Shown here piece by piece: positions 5,471-5,579 of a DNA stretch of 5,579 nucleotides (the first letter of the stretch is position 1; each line of letters opens with the position of its first letter). The stretch lies in NCBI GenBank assembly GCA_009700715.1, contig WLLM01000063.1:1-5579 (forward strand). Direction: 5' to 3'. Under the pieces are notes generated by a model. That model ran no database searches. It worked only from the letters and a program-made list of their open reading frames with translations, and was not told the DNA's origin. The position numbers were made by a program, and so were the translations under genes. The DNA comes from Actinomycetota bacterium (GTDB lineage Bacteria; Actinomycetota; Actinomycetes; Nanopelagicales; Nanopelagicaceae).

Positions 5471-5579
5471 TAGATAGCGCCCTTCGCTAGCGCAGATTCC
5501 ATAAGCGCAACTATCTTTTCGCTAGCAGCAAGATCTGATGTGTTTCCAGTAATTGGAGCCATTTGGCTATTCTGCAGTA
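5470..5579 (-). CDS. murG: Probable MurG C-terminus (UDP-GlcNAc:lipid I transferase), 5' part outside window
   Basis: Only the last 35 codons are present, ending at TAG (5470-5472), which overlaps the murC GTG by one base. The visible protein contains MAPITGNTSDLAASEKIVALM and ends in ALAKGAI. The late D-A-A-x-x-I-x-x-L-M pattern is compatible with the final helix of MurG, which adds GlcNAc to lipid I at the inner face of the membrane to make lipid II. The fragment has no diagnostic catalytic motif, so the name rests mainly on the conserved order murG-murC-ftsQ-ftsZ in actinobacterial dcw clusters. The coding nature is supported by the stop/start overlap. It could in principle be another dcw gene. 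Confidence 0.72.
   Translation of the reverse strand, partial: LQNSQMAPITGNTSDLAASEKIVALMESALAKGAI
5475..5489 (-). promoter_or_regulatory. Small hairpin presenting the murC ribosome site
   Basis: On the minus strand TAGCG and CGCTA form a 5-base-pair stem around the loop AAGGG, which is the only Shine-Dalgarno-like sequence for murC. It sits inside the 3' end of the upstream gene, 9 bases before the GTG. It is short enough to be chance. Confidence 0.25.

Noticed and set aside
1..5579. Search for a mobile element, CRISPR, tRNA/rRNA or an undescribed accessory system
   Set aside because: Apart from the 144-base leader the window is filled by conserved dcw genes in standard order. I saw no long repeats, cloverleaf-like sequences, transposase motifs or gene of unknown family.

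Overview
The window is a piece of a bacterial division and cell wall (dcw) cluster. Every gene lies on the minus strand, so transcription runs from the right edge to the left edge. In transcription order: the 3' end of a probable murG (5470-5579), murC (4076-5470), ftsQ (3387-4073), a 144-base spacer, ftsZ (2112-3242), pgeF (1414-2079), yggS (731-1417), sepF (251-721), and the 5' part of a YggT-family gene (1-227, cut by the window edge).

The order (no ftsA between ftsQ and ftsZ, then pgeF-yggS-sepF-yggT after ftsZ) and the FtsZ features ([14 protein letters not shown] signature loop, VPDFMK C-terminus) point to an actinobacterium. Base composition is only in the mid-40s percent G+C in the few lines sampled, and the genes are almost touching. 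Low-GC, streamlined aquatic actinobacteria such as the acI/Nanopelagicales group fit this well. The lineage call is an inference; no 16S or other lineage marker is present.

The genes form one pathway. MurG and MurC make peptidoglycan precursors, and PgeF is a quality-control hydrolase for the first peptide position that MurC loads. FtsZ builds the ring, SepF probably ties it to the membrane, FtsQ is the periplasmic scaffold of the divisome, YggS is a PLP-homeostasis protein, and YggT is a small membrane protein. Junctions are tight: 1-base overlap murG/murC, 2-base gap murC/ftsQ, 32-base gap ftsZ/pgeF, 4-base ATGA overlap pgeF/yggS, 9-base gap yggS/sepF, 23-base gap sepF/yggT.

The only sizeable non-coding stretch is 3243-3386, ahead of ftsZ. 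It holds a perfect Shine-Dalgarno sequence, a GTG start just downstream, a plausible AT-rich promoter and two short inverted repeats that cannot pair at the same time. This is the most interesting part of the window. I see no mobile element, CRISPR array, RNA gene or unknown defence-type system, and no convincing evidence of a novel system.
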